64,000 nucleotides of DNA from Pseudomonas frederiksbergensis (GCF_003732275.1 NZ_MOBM01000004.1:62001-126000); one strand, 5' to 3'; positions 10,409 through 19,367 are shown, counted from the first letter of the stretch. Program-made: numbers and translations. The notes: generated from the sequence alone by a model not told the origin.

Positions 10409-11047
10409 ATGAATGCTCTGATAGCTCGATATAAAGCAGCGATCAAAATGTCGACGGGATTACTGGCAGGACTGATCTTCAGCGCCGCGTGGTTCTGGCA
10501 AGCCAACGCCTACGGCAAGGTAATCGCCACGAACGAAGCCAACCGCCATGCTGATCTTGCGTTGATCGCCAACGCTGGCTCCGCTCAAACTCGTCAGGCG
10601 CTCGAAAAGTAGCAGCGCGCCGAGCAGGCCCGACTGCATCAGGATGACCTGACAGCTATCAGTAATGCGGCCGCCGCCCAAGTACGTGCCGATCAGGACA
10701 AGCGCCTGGCGCTCGTGCAGCGTTTATCGGTCAGCGATCAAACCCACTACAAGGAACTGAACGATGCTCAAACCAATCAGGCTCGCCTGCGCGATCGCCT
10801 TGCCACTTCTGATCTGCGGCTGTCAGTCCTCCTTACCGAGGATCCAGCCAGTGGCTGTTCAGTGCCAGCCGGTACCGAAACCAGCAGCGTGGTTCATGGA
10901 GGGGCGCGCGCCCGACTTGAGCCAACGCATGCTCAGCGAATTGTCGGCATCACCGACGACGGCGATCAAGGACTGATCGCTCTGGCGGCTTGCCAGACCT
11001 ACGTGCGCAATAGGGCAGGCACTATTGGTCTTACCTCGGGTAGGTAA
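10409..11047 (+). pseudogene. Phage Rz-type inner-membrane spanin with internal amber codon
   Basis: Rz spans the inner membrane and with Rz1 fuses inner and outer membranes at the end of phage lysis. Residues 1-67 hold a membrane segment (GLLAGLIFSAAWFWQANAYG) and the start of the periplasmic helix. A TAG at 10610-10612 then interrupts the frame. The same frame resumes at once with an Ala/Gln/Arg-rich coiled coil (RAEQARLHQDDLTAISNAAA) to 11047, about 212 codons in all. An excellent AAAAGGAGG lies before the ATG. Either the gene is dead or it depends on amber suppression. Rz1 is nested inside. Confidence 0.75.
10764..10976 (+). CDS. Phage Rz1-type outer-membrane spanin lipoprotein
   Basis: A 70-residue lipoprotein in the +1 frame inside Rz, the hallmark of nested spanin genes. 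The signal (LACAIALPLLICGC) ends in a lipobox and the mature part is Pro-rich (PRIQPVAVQCQPVPKPAAW), as usual for Rz1. AAGGA precedes the ATG. It would sit in the outer membrane and pair with Rz. It is intact while its partner frame carries a stop, so the pair may no longer work. Confidence 0.8.
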   Translation: MLKPIRLACAIALPLLICGCQSSLPRIQPVAVQCQPVPKPAAWFMEGRAPDLSQRMLSELSASPTTAIKD

Positions 11048-11088
11048 ACGGTGGCAAACTCCGATCAGGCCGGGGAGGGCCGTCAATT

Positions 11089-11349
11089 ATGAAGATTCTG
11101 CTTTTAACTGGGCTCGTGCTGGCTTTGGTGGGTTGCGCAAACCACCCGCTCGACTGTGCGACCGGCCTCATTGCTTGGGATGACTGTCTCCCGGGAACAA
11201 AAGGCTACGAGATTCGGCAGCAGAGCCTTAAAAATCTGTCGGCCGCCAGGGCGGAGAAGAGCGCTACAGATGACGCCGTTTGCCAATCGTACGGTGCCAA
11301 GCCGGGGAGTGGCGCCTACGTAAATTGCAGGGTTCAGCGGGACAAATAG
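11089..11349 (+). CDS. Small Cys-containing lipoprotein downstream of the spanins
   Basis: An 86-residue protein with signal MKILLLTGLVLALVGC and lipobox LVGC. The mature part has four further Cys (DCATGLIAWDDC, VCQSYG, NCRV), which could form two disulfides in the periplasm. A GGGAGGG lies ahead of the ATG. Its position directly after Rz/Rz1 suggests a phage accessory gene; no function is known to me. It converges with the SRAP gene, ending 5 bp from its 3' end. Confidence 0.65.
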   Translation: MKILLLTGLVLALVGCANHPLDCATGLIAWDDCLPGTKGYEIRQQSLKNLSAARAEKSATDDAVCQSYGAKPGSGAYVNCRVQRDK

Positions 11350-11353
11350 CATT

Positions 11354-12031
11354 TCAGATCGGTCTGATCAGGCTCGCGCCCTGGTTGTGCACATTGCCAA
11401 TGGCTGCGCTGACCTTGAACCATTCGAAGACCTCGGATGGCTCTCCCTGTTGAATCATCATATGCTCGGCGCGCTCCTTGGGTGTGGCCGGATCGAGCCA
11501 TTCCCGTGCCACCTCGGGCGCCAGTGTTACCGGGCGTCGATCGTGAATGTCCACCATGCCGCCTGCCGAATCGGCAGTGATGATCACGAAACCGTCATAC
11601 TCGCTGGGTGCGTGGTCACCGGTCGTAAACTGGCCGATAGCAGCGCAAAGGATAGGTGAGCCGTCCCGATGCCGGATCAAATAGGGCTGCTTCTTCGGCC
11701 CGCCCTCATCGACCCACTCAAACCAGTTGTTGATGGGTGTGATGGCGCGGTGTGGCCAGGTCGCCCGGTAGAATGGGCTATGCGCTACCTTTTCGACTCT
11801 GCCGTTTGGTTTCGCTGGCTGATCGGTTGCCCAATGCGGTCGCCAACACCACCTGACCAGATCGGCGCGCAGCGTGTCGCCCTCCTGGCGAAAGAGGGCG
11901 ACCCTTGTTGTGGGTGCGATGTTGTATTGCTCGAGCGGCTGGTCGCCAACGGTGTTGACCAGAGCATTGGGCATGCTCAGCGCCGCCACGAAGTCGTGGA
12001 TACCCCGGTACTGCGAAAGTCGTCCGCACAT
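11354..12031 (-). CDS. SRAP-domain DNA-protein crosslinking protein (YedK/HMCES family)
   Basis: 225 residues covering the SRAP domain. Proteins of this family bind abasic sites in single-stranded DNA and link to them covalently through Cys2. Visible: MCGR start with Cys2, the NIAPTT block, HRAITPINNWFEWVDEGG with the conserved Glu, and DIHDRRPVTL with the active-site His. It looks intact. A frameshifted second copy lies at 57639-58330 and is clearly homologous. The neighbours are phage and recombinase remnants; SRAP genes often travel on mobile DNA. Confidence 0.9.
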   Translation of the reverse strand: MCGRLSQYRGIHDFVAALSMPNALVNTVGDQPLEQYNIAPTTRVALFRQEGDTLRADLVRWCWRPHWATDQPAKPNGRVEKVAHSPFYRATWPHRAITPINNWFEWVDEGGPKKQPYLIRHRDGSPILCAAIGQFTTGDHAPSEYDGFVIITADSAGGMVDIHDRRPVTLAPEVAREWLDPATPKERAEHMMIQQGEPSEVFEWFKVSAAIGNVHNQGASLIRPI

Positions 12032-12094
12032 GGCTCAACCCTCAAGCTGAATCCTAAATTTAGACGATCGTTTTCGGGCGATCTATGAGGCCGT

Positions 12095-12295
12095 CCAGTC
12101 AAAACGTGGGTGACAGTTATTGGCCTTGATCCAACCATGTACGGTACTCACACGCTACGGAGAACCAAGGCATCATTGATCTATCGCAGGACGAAGAACC
12201 TGAGAGCTGTCCAACTCCTGCTAGGTCATACGAAGCTTGAAAGCGCCGTCAGATACCTGGATGCCCTAGAAATGGCGGAACAGACGGAGGTCTGA
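12095..12295 (+). pseudogene. C-terminal fragment of a tyrosine recombinase
   Basis: The frame encodes KTWVTVIGLDPTMYGTHTLRRTK, then LRAVQLLLGHTKLESAVRYL and a short tail. THTLRRT carries the HxxR motif, LLGHT the second His region and VRYL the catalytic Tyr. About five residues seem to be missing after RYL and the N-terminal two thirds of the protein are absent. An imperfect 11-bp inverted repeat (12303-12330) follows the stop. Confidence 0.75.
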
Positions 12296-12418
12296 TCATC
12301 CATAGTGACGGTCGATGTAGACCGTCGCTATCCGACCCTAAGCTGACGCTGAATAACTTGCAGTTGCGCCAACACTGTTCGATAAGCATCATCAGAATTC
12401 GACATAAGGAAACGTCCC

Positions 12419-12904
12419 GTGCCAAAACCAATACTTCATTTAATGTCTGGCAAAATTGCATCCGGCAAATCAACGCTGGCTCGGTCTCTGGCGGCCGAGC
12501 AGTTGGCGATTTTGCTTAGTGAAGATTATTGGCTCTCACGGCTCTATCCGGACCAAATCAAGTCAGTGGCCGATTACGTGAGGCTTGCGCATCAGATTCG
12601 GGAAGTTGTGGGCCCGCTTGTCACCGATGTGCTAAATGCCGGCGTAAGCGTGGTTCTGGATTTTCCTGCCAATACGCCTGAGGACCGCCAATGGTTGCGC
12701 GGCTTGGCTGACGCAGTCGAGGTTTCCCACTGCGTCCACTACATCGAGGTGGACGATGATACTTGCCGAGGCCGGTTGCATCTTCGCAATGGCCGCGCAG
12801 AGCATGAGTTTGCAGCAACCGACGCGGAGTTCGATTTGATCACAAGCTACTTTCGGACACCCGAGGAGCAGGAGGGGCTCCAGATTAAAATTCACCGTCT
12901 CTGA
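12419..12904 (+). CDS. P-loop ATPase / kinase-like protein
   Basis: 161 residues starting with GTG after AAGGA. A Walker A motif is clear (SGKIASGKST, residues 10-19). A possible catalytic or lid region includes VVLDFPANTPEDR, and Arg residues follow in CRGRLHLRNGR. This fits the small AAA_33 / zeta-like kinase group; the substrate cannot be told. It stands alone between a recombinase remnant and a MITE-like repeat and is probably mobile cargo. A related type of small kinase is carried by the IS66 element at 39826. Confidence 0.75.
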   Translation: MPKPILHLMSGKIASGKSTLARSLAAEQLAILLSEDYWLSRLYPDQIKSVADYVRLAHQIREVVGPLVTDVLNAGVSVVLDFPANTPEDRQWLRGLADAVEVSHCVHYIEVDDDTCRGRLHLRNGRAEHEFAATDAEFDLITSYFRTPEEQEGLQIKIHRL

Positions 12905-12953
12905 CGGCCAGTAATCGCTAAGGTAATGAGGTATCTGGAAGGTCTGCTATTGG

Positions 12954-13134
12954 CCGATTCTGTTGAAAAAGTCGGCCATGGTTTGCGCATCAGAAAAGTA
13001 CGCGTCCGAGATTGAATCTGTGCTTTGAGCAGAAGGTTCAGGACTCGGATTTCACGTAGCAGCGTGCAAAAAAGGGGTTTTCCCCCATCAATATTCGAGC
13101 GTTTTGGGTAAACCGACTTTTTCAACAGAATCGG
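12954..13134. repeat. 181-bp MITE-like element, copy 1
   Basis: The element has perfect 22-bp terminal inverted repeats (12954-12975 and 13113-13134) of the type CCGATTCTGTTGAAAAAGTC. It holds no transposase; small frames inside are not convincing. The same 181 bp occurs at 15502-15682 in the opposite orientation. It looks like a deletion derivative of an insertion sequence. I see no clear target duplication beside either copy. Confidence 0.85.
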
Positions 13135-13182
13135 ACGAGAGCAACCCGCGAGGTTCCGCAGTTTTATCCGACTGTTAACTGG

Positions 13183-13419
13183 TCATTCCCAGCCCAGTTT
13201 TCTGTAGGAGATCTTGTCTTGTTCGGGAAAGTCCGTCAGGTATTCGCCCCACTGCATGTGCGCATAATATTTAGTCATCGCTTCGAAATGACTTTCAGCC
13301 TCGACCTCCCAAACAAGCTTCGCTTCCGAATGCATAAGCGCACGCGCACCATCACCTTGAGCACCGGCTAGACAAAAGGTCTGACAGCCATCAGGTTCCT
13401 GCCAAAGTTCATGATTCAT
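13183..13419 (-). CDS. Small conserved hypothetical protein
   Basis: 78 residues beginning MNHELWQEPDGCQTFCLAG and containing EAKLVWEVEAESHFEAMTKYYAHM. The acidic, aromatic-rich composition reads like a real soluble protein, and I associate this type with pseudomonads, but no function is known. The frame stays open upstream to 13590, but that part runs through repeat-derived sequence, so the internal Met was chosen. It lies inside the segment bracketed by the two MITE copies. Confidence 0.55.
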   Translation of the reverse strand: MNHELWQEPDGCQTFCLAGAQGDGARALMHSEAKLVWEVEAESHFEAMTKYYAHMQWGEYLTDFPEQDKISYRKLGWE

Positions 13420-13513
13420 ATTCGAGGTTCTGTTGTTAAGGTCGTTATGGTGCCCGAACTCTGATGGACCGGCCGTTATGGATCGGATCTGTATAAGAGA
13501 CTGAATCCGAACG

Positions 13514-13534
13514 CCGACTTTTTCAACAGAATCG
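13514..13534. repeat. Solitary MITE terminal repeat
   Basis: A lone copy of the MITE terminus (CCGACTTTTTCAACAGAATC) without the rest of the element, probably left by an older insertion or deletion. It matches the ends at 12954, 13134, 15502 and 15682. Confidence 0.7.
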
Positions 13535-13712
13535 ACCCAAAACAGGCTTTCGTGAAAGGCCGTTTTGGGCCATCCGCTGGCGCCCAACACCTACGCTCAA
13601 GGGAGTTTCCAGGCGGCGTCGAGTCGATGGGAAGGAAAGCTCGCAGGCTGCTCATGGCACTGGTGCTGAGAATAGCGTTTCAGCAGCGATAGAGCAGGGT
13701 GTCGAGTCTGAT

Positions 13713-14615
13713 TCAAACTTGCTCTTCAGTCGCGCTCTGGCTGTTGTCGTCCCGTGGCGAGCGTCCGAAATACGCCTTGTAGGCGCGGCTGAAAGAAGCC
13801 TCGGACTCGTAGCCAATCGCGAATCCCACCTCGCCGATGCGGCTGTTGTGCCTGGCCAGCATCGTTTTTGCCAGGGTCAGTCGCCATTCATTCTGGTAAC
13901 GCAGCGGTGAGCGCCCCACCAGCGCGCTGAACCGATCGCAGAAGCTTGACCGTGACATGCCGGCAATTGTGGCGAGTGCATCGATGCGCCATTGTTGCCC
14001 GGGCTTTTCATGGATGGCTCTGAGGGTTCGAGCGATGCGCTCGTCGGACAACCCCCCTAGCCAGCCTGAGGCCATGCCGTGCTGAACCCAGGTTCGCAGG
14101 ATGCGAATGACGGTGAGATCAATGAGGCGCGAAATCATCAGCGCGCCTCCAGGCTGCGTGTCATTGGCCTCGATGAGCATGAAATGCAGGATACCTTCTG
14201 CCCACGCTGCGGCGTCGGCTTGCTTGATATGGATCAGCCACGGCAAGGCGAACAGCATGGCCTGGAAGCTGCTGGCATCGAACCAGAATCGACAGATGAC
14301 GAGCGACGCAGGTCCCTTGGAGACGGTGATGCTCAACGATGACGGGTCGTGGGGCAGCAGCAGGATGTCGCCCTGTTCGATCGTTTGGACCTGCCCGTCA
14401 GCGCCTTCGATGTGGAGCTGTCCCTTTTGCAGGACGCAGATGTGCGAGCTTTTTTCGTCCAGCTTCAGGCGTTGACCCAAACCCTGCGTGGTGGAGTAGA
14501 CGCGGTCCCCGGTCAGACGAATCTGCGCTAATACCTGCGAGAGCAGATCCCCTGTGGCCAGCCCCTCTAACTGCATCTCTGGACGAATGGTCAAGTCTTC
14601 GAGTAGATCCGTCAT
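13713..14615 (-). CDS. AraC-family transcriptional regulator
   Basis: 300 residues. The N-terminal part (about 30-200) is a cupin-like sensor region (QKGQLHIEGADGQVQTIEQGDILLLP). The C-terminal about 100 residues hold two helix-turn-helix motifs: IDALATIAGMSRSSFCDRFS and IGEVGFAIGYESEASFSRAY followed by FGRSP, the AraC signature. Transcribed divergently from the membrane protein gene at 14740, with 124 bp between them, it probably controls that gene. It lies inside the MITE-bracketed segment. Confidence 0.9.
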   Translation of the reverse strand: MTDLLEDLTIRPEMQLEGLATGDLLSQVLAQIRLTGDRVYSTTQGLGQRLKLDEKSSHICVLQKGQLHIEGADGQVQTIEQGDILLLPHDPSSLSITVSKGPASLVICRFWFDASSFQAMLFALPWLIHIKQADAAAWAEGILHFMLIEANDTQPGGALMISRLIDLTVIRILRTWVQHGMASGWLGGLSDERIARTLRAIHEKPGQQWRIDALATIAGMSRSSFCDRFSALVGRSPLRYQNEWRLTLAKTMLARHNSRIGEVGFAIGYESEASFSRAYKAYFGRSPRDDNSQSATEEQV

Positions 14616-14739
14616 ATCAGTCCGGCCACGCCTTCAATAGTCTGAACCCCGGAATCATAACGCTTTCACGCGGTTGATCGGCAACGCAACAACGTTCGCT
14701 GCGTTATGTACATCATCCAATCAAAAAAGGAATAGTCGA

Positions 14740-15261
14740 ATGTTCGGGATCTCTGCCCTTGGCTGGGTACACACCCTCGCAAGCCTGCCAGCCATTCCCT
14801 TGGCTGCCTACATGTTCATCAAGCACGGGCGCATCGTGCCAAGGTCGCGGGCCGGCCTTGCCTATTTCGTCTCGATGCTGATCGGCGGCTTTACTGTGTT
14901 TCTGGTGGCTCATCAACCGATCAGTCCTGTGATCGGGGCGGTCACGATCGTGCTGTTGCTCGCCGGTTACGGAGTCGGCTTTGTTGTCTGGCTGGGCCGC
15001 GCAAGGGTGTACCTTGAAACTATCCTTTTGAGCTTGACGGCGTTCCTCCTGATGGTCCCGACCGTCTCGGAGACGTTGCGTCGAGTCCCCGATGGACACC
15101 CCTTCGTCACTGACCCGAATTCGCCATTGCTCAAAGGTGCGCTGGGTTTTATAGCCCTTGCGCTTGTTGTTGGCGTGGCGGCTCAGGTGTTCGCTCTGCG
15201 AAAAGACGGCGCACGCCTGCGCAAAATCGTCCCACTCAGCGGTCCGTCAGCATCCCGCTAG
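14740..15261 (+). CDS. Integral membrane protein (DUF2306-like)
   Basis: 173 residues with about five hydrophobic helices (ALGWVHTLASLPAIPLAAYM, AGLAYFVSMLIGGFTVFLVA, VIGAVTIVLLLAGYGVGFVVW, a fourth near TILLSLTAFLLMV and a last near LGFIALALVVGVAAQVFAL). The layout recalls small DUF2306-type membrane proteins; this is a loose match. AAGGAA lies before the ATG at 14740. Divergent from the AraC regulator, which may respond to the same stimulus. Confidence 0.7.
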   Translation: MFGISALGWVHTLASLPAIPLAAYMFIKHGRIVPRSRAGLAYFVSMLIGGFTVFLVAHQPISPVIGAVTIVLLLAGYGVGFVVWLGRARVYLETILLSLTAFLLMVPTVSETLRRVPDGHPFVTDPNSPLLKGALGFIALALVVGVAAQVFALRKDGARLRKIVPLSGPSASR

Positions 15262-15304
15262 GCCAAAGCGTCGCGCTTGGCGAAGATGCTTGCCATTTGC
15301 GCCG

Positions 15305-15457
15305 CGTGCATCGGGGGGCGGCCTGGTGCGCGGCACACTCGGGGCGGCCTTGATAATGCTCTTTCTGGGACGACCTTATGGAGCGTTCCTTAACGGGGTA
15401 AGGAAGCTGTTTGGCTTGCCTCCGGGTGGCGATAAGCCAATGTCGCTGAACAGCTAA
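15305..15457 (+). pseudogene. Possible fragment of a second membrane gene
   Basis: A frame reading GGGLVRGTLGAALIMLFLGR, then NGVRKLFGLPPGGDKP, looks protein-like with one hydrophobic helix. It has no proper start and overlaps no recognisable domain. It may be a remnant cut by the MITE at 15502; evidence is weak. Confidence 0.25.
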
Positions 15458-15501
15458 GTGACCGCAATCGGCAACAGTCCTTCGCGAAAAGCAGAAAACG
15501 G

Positions 15502-15682
15502 CCGATTCTGTTGAAAAAGTCGGTTTACCCAAAACGCTCGAATATTGATGGGGGAAAACCCCTTTTTTGCACGCTGCTACGTGAAATCCGAGTCCTGAAC
15601 CTTCTGCTCAAAGCACAGATTCAATCTCGGACGCGTACTTTTCTGATGCGCAAACCATGGCCGACTTTTTCAACAGAATCGG
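15502..15682. repeat. 181-bp MITE-like element, copy 2 (inverted)
   Basis: The same sequence as 12954-13134 in opposite orientation, again with the 22-bp inverted ends. Together the copies bracket about 2.4 kb holding a hypothetical gene, an AraC regulator and a membrane protein gene. Recombination between them would invert the segment. Confidence 0.85.
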
Positions 15683-15953
15683 CTAGAAGCAATGGGATGG
15701 ACTCCTTCTCATGGTTGACTGTGGATCGCACCTTCAGTCTGGCACTCAAGATGCCGAGGTGAGGAGGAGTCCATATACGGACACTGGGTATGGATTGCAG
15801 ATCTCGTACAGACACTACTCAAGGGGCTATGCAGACCTGTTCGAACCACGCGGCAAAGGTTGGCGATAGCTGTCATGCCGTCCACTTCCGTCCAAAAGCT
15901 TTGGGATGTGCTGTTAACGAGGTTCGCCGCTGCCTGCTACCATATCAGCACAT
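15683..15953. other. Gap with a spaced inverted repeat
   Basis: No gene is recognised. A 10-bp inverted repeat ATGGACTCCT (15707) and AGGAGTCCAT (15765) is separated by 48 bp and may be the end of an unidentified element. A small plus-strand frame further on overlaps the 3' end of the MFS gene and is not convincing. Confidence 0.35.
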
Positions 15954-17144
15954 TCAAATTGCATCGGATTTCACCCCCGGCACCACGGGAAACCCGCGCA
16001 GCTTGGCCGACCACGTCACCATCAGCGTGGCCACCAACAGCACCAGTAGTGCAGGAGGGAATGCTACTACGCCGAGTCGGTCGAGTAGCAGACCTCCCAC
16101 AATGCCCCCGCCAGCAATTGCGGTGTTCCAAGCAGTCACGAGCATGGATTGTGCGACATCTGACGCATCGCCAGCAGTTTGGGCCAATGCCGTTTGAAAC
16201 AACGTTGCGGCGCCGCCAAAGGCTAATCCCCACGCGCCAATCGCTACGAAAACGGCAACGGGTTCGGCGGCTGCTATACCCAGCACCATCGCTGAAATCC
16301 CAAACAATGCGGTACTCGCGAGGGTCAGCGCGCGCAAGTACTGGTCGATTAACACCCCAACGATCCAGATGCCCAGCAGCGATGTGATTCCGAAGACCAG
16401 CAGTACTACATCCGTCTGCGCCCCCAGGCCGGCCACTTGCAGAAACGGGGCGATGTAGGTGTAGAGAATGTTGTGCGCAAGGACGAACGCCAGTACCACG
16501 AAGAGCACGGGGCGAATGCCCGGCAGTGTGAATACATGGCGCAGCGACAGACGTTTTTGTTCAGCCTTTCCGGCGAAATCCGGCACGTTGAAGCGCACCC
16601 ATACCATCAGCAACACGGCCAGCAGGCTCATGATGCCGAAGCACATACGCCATCCCAGGACGTTGCCCAGAAAGGTTCCGGTCGGGATGCCCAACGAGAG
16701 CGCCAGGGGAGTGCCCACCATTGCAATCGCGATGGCGCGGCCTTTGCGGTGTGCGGGCACCAGGCGCGCGGCATAGCCGGCCAATAACGCCCACAACAGC
16801 CCCGCCGCAACGCCGGCCACAAAGCGCGCGGCGATCGTCAACGTGAAGCTGGTCGAAAACGTCGTGACCGTGTTGGCAATGGCAAAGCCGGCGATGGCAG
16901 CGAGGAGCAAGGGACGGCGACGAAATCCTTGTGTGGCCGCCGTTAACGGCATGGCGGCCATTAGCGATCCAATGGCATAGGCGGTGACGGTTTGCCCGAC
17001 CCACGCCTCGGAGACGGCCAGCCCCTGTGCCATCTGCGGCAGCAGACCAGCCGGCAGTGCTTCGGTAAGGATGGTGATGAAGGCAGCCATTGCCAGCGCC
17101 AATAAGGGTGCATAAGGCATGCGATCCTGCACTTCCGAGTTCAT
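15954..17144 (-). CDS. MFS transporter, drug-efflux type (DHA1/AraJ-like)
   Basis: 396 residues with 12 predicted membrane helices. The loop between helices 2 and 3 and motif C-like sequence in helix 5 (GTPLALSLGIPTGTFLGNVLGW) fit the DHA1 exporter family of proton antiporters. The ATG overlaps the stop of the upstream serine hydrolase (ATGA at 17141-17144), so the two are translationally coupled. The LysR gene at 18450, divergent from this pair, is the likely regulator. The substrate is unknown. Confidence 0.88.
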   Translation of the reverse strand: MNSEVQDRMPYAPLLALAMAAFITILTEALPAGLLPQMAQGLAVSEAWVGQTVTAYAIGSLMAAMPLTAATQGFRRRPLLLAAIAGFAIANTVTTFSTSFTLTIAARFVAGVAAGLLWALLAGYAARLVPAHRKGRAIAIAMVGTPLALSLGIPTGTFLGNVLGWRMCFGIMSLLAVLLMVWVRFNVPDFAGKAEQKRLSLRHVFTLPGIRPVLFVVLAFVLAHNILYTYIAPFLQVAGLGAQTDVVLLVFGITSLLGIWIVGVLIDQYLRALTLASTALFGISAMVLGIAAAEPVAVFVAIGAWGLAFGGAATLFQTALAQTAGDASDVAQSMLVTAWNTAIAGGGIVGGLLLDRLGVVAFPPALLVLLVATLMVTWSAKLRGFPVVPGVKSDAI

Positions 17145-18334
17145 TGGCCTAACTCCGCGACGCCGTATACCGCGTCCCGCAGGTCGGTTACGAACCGTCC
17201 CGACATGCCTTCGTACAACGTGTTGGTGAAGGCGACGACACTCAGCTTCTGCTGTCGATCCACACACCACGAATGGCCATAGGCGCCACCCCAACGCCAG
17301 GTGCCTGGCGACTCGGGGGTGACCGCCAAGGCCGGATCGCACAGTACCGAGAACCCCAGGCCAAAGCCGAACCCCGGTGCAGCGGGCAGTTCCCGGCCGC
17401 CGGTTTGATCGCGTGCCATCTCCTCGACGAGTGCCGTGGGCAGCAGCTCACCGCCGCCGCGACGCAATGTTTCAAGGAGGCGCAGGAAGTCCTCGGCTGT
17501 TCCGGCCATGCCGGCACCACCCGACGCAAACGCCTGCGGGTTGAAGATGCGGGCGGGGCTGAACGGGATGCCGATCGCCCCCTCGAACGGCGAAACGATC
17601 TCGCCTTCGGCCAGCGCATGGGGTTCGGGAGTCGCACTGACGTAGGCGGTAGGCACGCGCGATGGGTCCAGGGCGGCAAAGCCGGTATCGGTCATGCGCA
17701 GCGGATCAGTCACGAGCTGGCGCACCGCATCAGCCAGTTGCTCGCCCATTACCCGCTGAATCACCGCCCCCAGTACATCGGTTGCCACCGAATAGCCCCA
17801 GGCCGTGCCGGGCTCGTACAGCAGCGGCACGCTGGCGATGCGGCTCAGGTTCTCGGTGAGGCTAACGGTGGACGCATCCATACCGTCCGAGACGCCGGCC
17901 TGTGCATAGGGGCCATGCGCATCGGCTTCGAAAAAGCGATAGCCAAGCCCCGCCGTGTGACTAAGCAAATGCCGCACCGTGATGCGGGCAGCACGTCCAT
18001 CAGCCAACTGTGGCCGAAACTCGGGCAACCACCGCTCAACGCTGTCATCCAGACCAAGACGGCCTTGCGCTACCAACACCAGGGCCGCCGTCGAGACAAT
18101 AGGTTTGCTGACCGATGCCAAGCGAAACACCGCCTCTACGCTCATCGGCAACCGCTTCTCGCGGTCGGCCCAGCCGGCCGCCTGGCGATGGACCAACTCG
18201 CCATCGCGGGCCACCAGTATTACCGCGCCAACCAGGCGCTGCTGCTCCAGCGCCTGCTGGACCGTTGCTTCAATGCGCGCGGACAACTGACGTGTAAGCG
18301 TGTCCGTGGATAAAGCGACTTCGGGGAGGGGCAT
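17141..18334 (-). CDS. Serine hydrolase, class C beta-lactamase/esterase fold
   Basis: 397 residues of the beta-lactamase-related family (EstB-type esterases, class C-like enzymes). The nucleophile motif SxxK is seen as SVSK in FRLASVSKPIVSTAALVL. A Tyr motif follows in WGYSVATDVLGAVI, and HSWCVD near the C-terminus may replace the KTG box. No signal peptide is visible, so it is probably cytoplasmic. It is first in a two-gene operon with the MFS transporter, suggesting hydrolysis and export of a related ester or lactone. Confidence 0.85.
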   Translation of the reverse strand: MPLPEVALSTDTLTRQLSARIEATVQQALEQQRLVGAVILVARDGELVHRQAAGWADREKRLPMSVEAVFRLASVSKPIVSTAALVLVAQGRLGLDDSVERWLPEFRPQLADGRAARITVRHLLSHTAGLGYRFFEADAHGPYAQAGVSDGMDASTVSLTENLSRIASVPLLYEPGTAWGYSVATDVLGAVIQRVMGEQLADAVRQLVTDPLRMTDTGFAALDPSRVPTAYVSATPEPHALAEGEIVSPFEGAIGIPFSPARIFNPQAFASGGAGMAGTAEDFLRLLETLRRGGGELLPTALVEEMARDQTGGRELPAAPGFGFGLGFSVLCDPALAVTPESPGTWRWGGAYGHSWCVDRQQKLSVVAFTNTLYEGMSGRFVTDLRDAVYGVAELGQ

Positions 18335-18449
18335 GTGCAGTTCCTTCTGAGAGTGGAGAGCCCCGCCACGATAGAAAGTCTAGGATTAAAGAAAAACTGG
18401 GGTAGAGTTCCACTTTATGCGGAGCAGAACATCCGCAATGGAGGGCAGC

Positions 18450-19367
18450 ATGGACAGCTTGAATGGCTTTGTGGTGTTTGTGCAGGTCGCTGAAAATCGC
18501 AGTTTCGTTGCGGCCGGCCGAATACTGGGGGTGTCGGCGTCGGCCATCGGCAAGAGTGTGGCGCGGCTGGAAGAGAAGCTCGGTGTTCGCCTGTTTCACC
18601 GCAGCACGCGCAGCGTCACGCCGACTGCCGAAGGCATGCTGTTTCTGGAGCGCAGCCGTCGGATTCTGGCAGAAATCGAGGCGGCTCAACTGGAACTATC
18701 GCAAGCCAGCGTCGCTCCACGTGGACGCTTGAGGGTCAGCCTGCCCTTGGTCAGTTCGCTGGTACATCCGGTGCTCGGCGACTTTATGCGTGAGTATCCG
18801 GCCATTGAATTGGACCTAGACTTCAGCGACCGCCTGGTCGATGTGATCGAGGAAGGTTTCGACGTCGTGGTCAGAACCGGCGCGCCTACGGATTCGCGTT
18901 TATCGGCGCGTAAGCTCGGTTCATTCCGTTCGTTGCTGGTCGCCTCGCCGGACTACCTGACAGCGCGTGGTACGCCAAAAGTACCAACCGATCTGCTGCA
19001 ACACAGCTGCCTGCATTACCGTTTCCCCAATAGCGGCAAGCTGGAAACCTGGGCCTTGCGTCGTACTGCTGAGGAGCCCGAGTTAGCCTTGCCCATTTCG
19101 ATGATCTGCAACACCATCGAAACCCGTTTGTGCTTTGCCTTGCGGGGACTGGGTATCGCCTACCTGCCGGAGTTCTCCGTGAGGCAGGCGCTCGCCGAGG
19201 GGCAGCTGTGGACCGTTTTGCCAGAGCACACAGAGCGCAATGGCGAGTTTCATTTGCTCTGGCCTGCCAGTAAACACCCTTCTCCCAAAGTGCGGGTATT
19301 CGTCGACTTCCTCTGCGCCCGGGTTTTTCCGGGGAGAAAGGGGACGGATTTATTTTCACTACTCTAA
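18450..19367 (+). CDS. LysR-family transcriptional regulator
   Basis: 305 residues: N-terminal winged helix (GFVVFVQVAENRSFVAAGRI, then SASAIGKSVARLEEKLGVRLFHRSTRSV) and a full effector domain to the end. GGAGGG lies seven bases before the ATG at 18450, preferred over in-frame starts upstream. It is divergent from the serine hydrolase/MFS operon, the classic position for a LysR regulator of its neighbour. The inducer is unknown. Confidence 0.92.
   Translation: MDSLNGFVVFVQVAENRSFVAAGRILGVSASAIGKSVARLEEKLGVRLFHRSTRSVTPTAEGMLFLERSRRILAEIEAAQLELSQASVAPRGRLRVSLPLVSSLVHPVLGDFMREYPAIELDLDFSDRLVDVIEEGFDVVVRTGAPTDSRLSARKLGSFRSLLVASPDYLTARGTPKVPTDLLQHSCLHYRFPNSGKLETWALRRTAEEPELALPISMICNTIETRLCFALRGLGIAYLPEFSVRQALAEGQLWTVLPEHTERNGEFHLLWPASKHPSPKVRVFVDFLCARVFPGRKGTDLFSLL

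Noticed and set aside
12892..13125. Basic protein-like frame inside MITE copy 1 (and the same at 15511-15762)
   Set aside because: It starts in one terminal repeat and ends in or beyond the other, so it is a by-product of the repeat.
15790..16387. Plus-strand frames over the 3' end of the MFS gene
   Set aside because: No ribosome binding site and no domain; they are antisense to a clear transporter gene.
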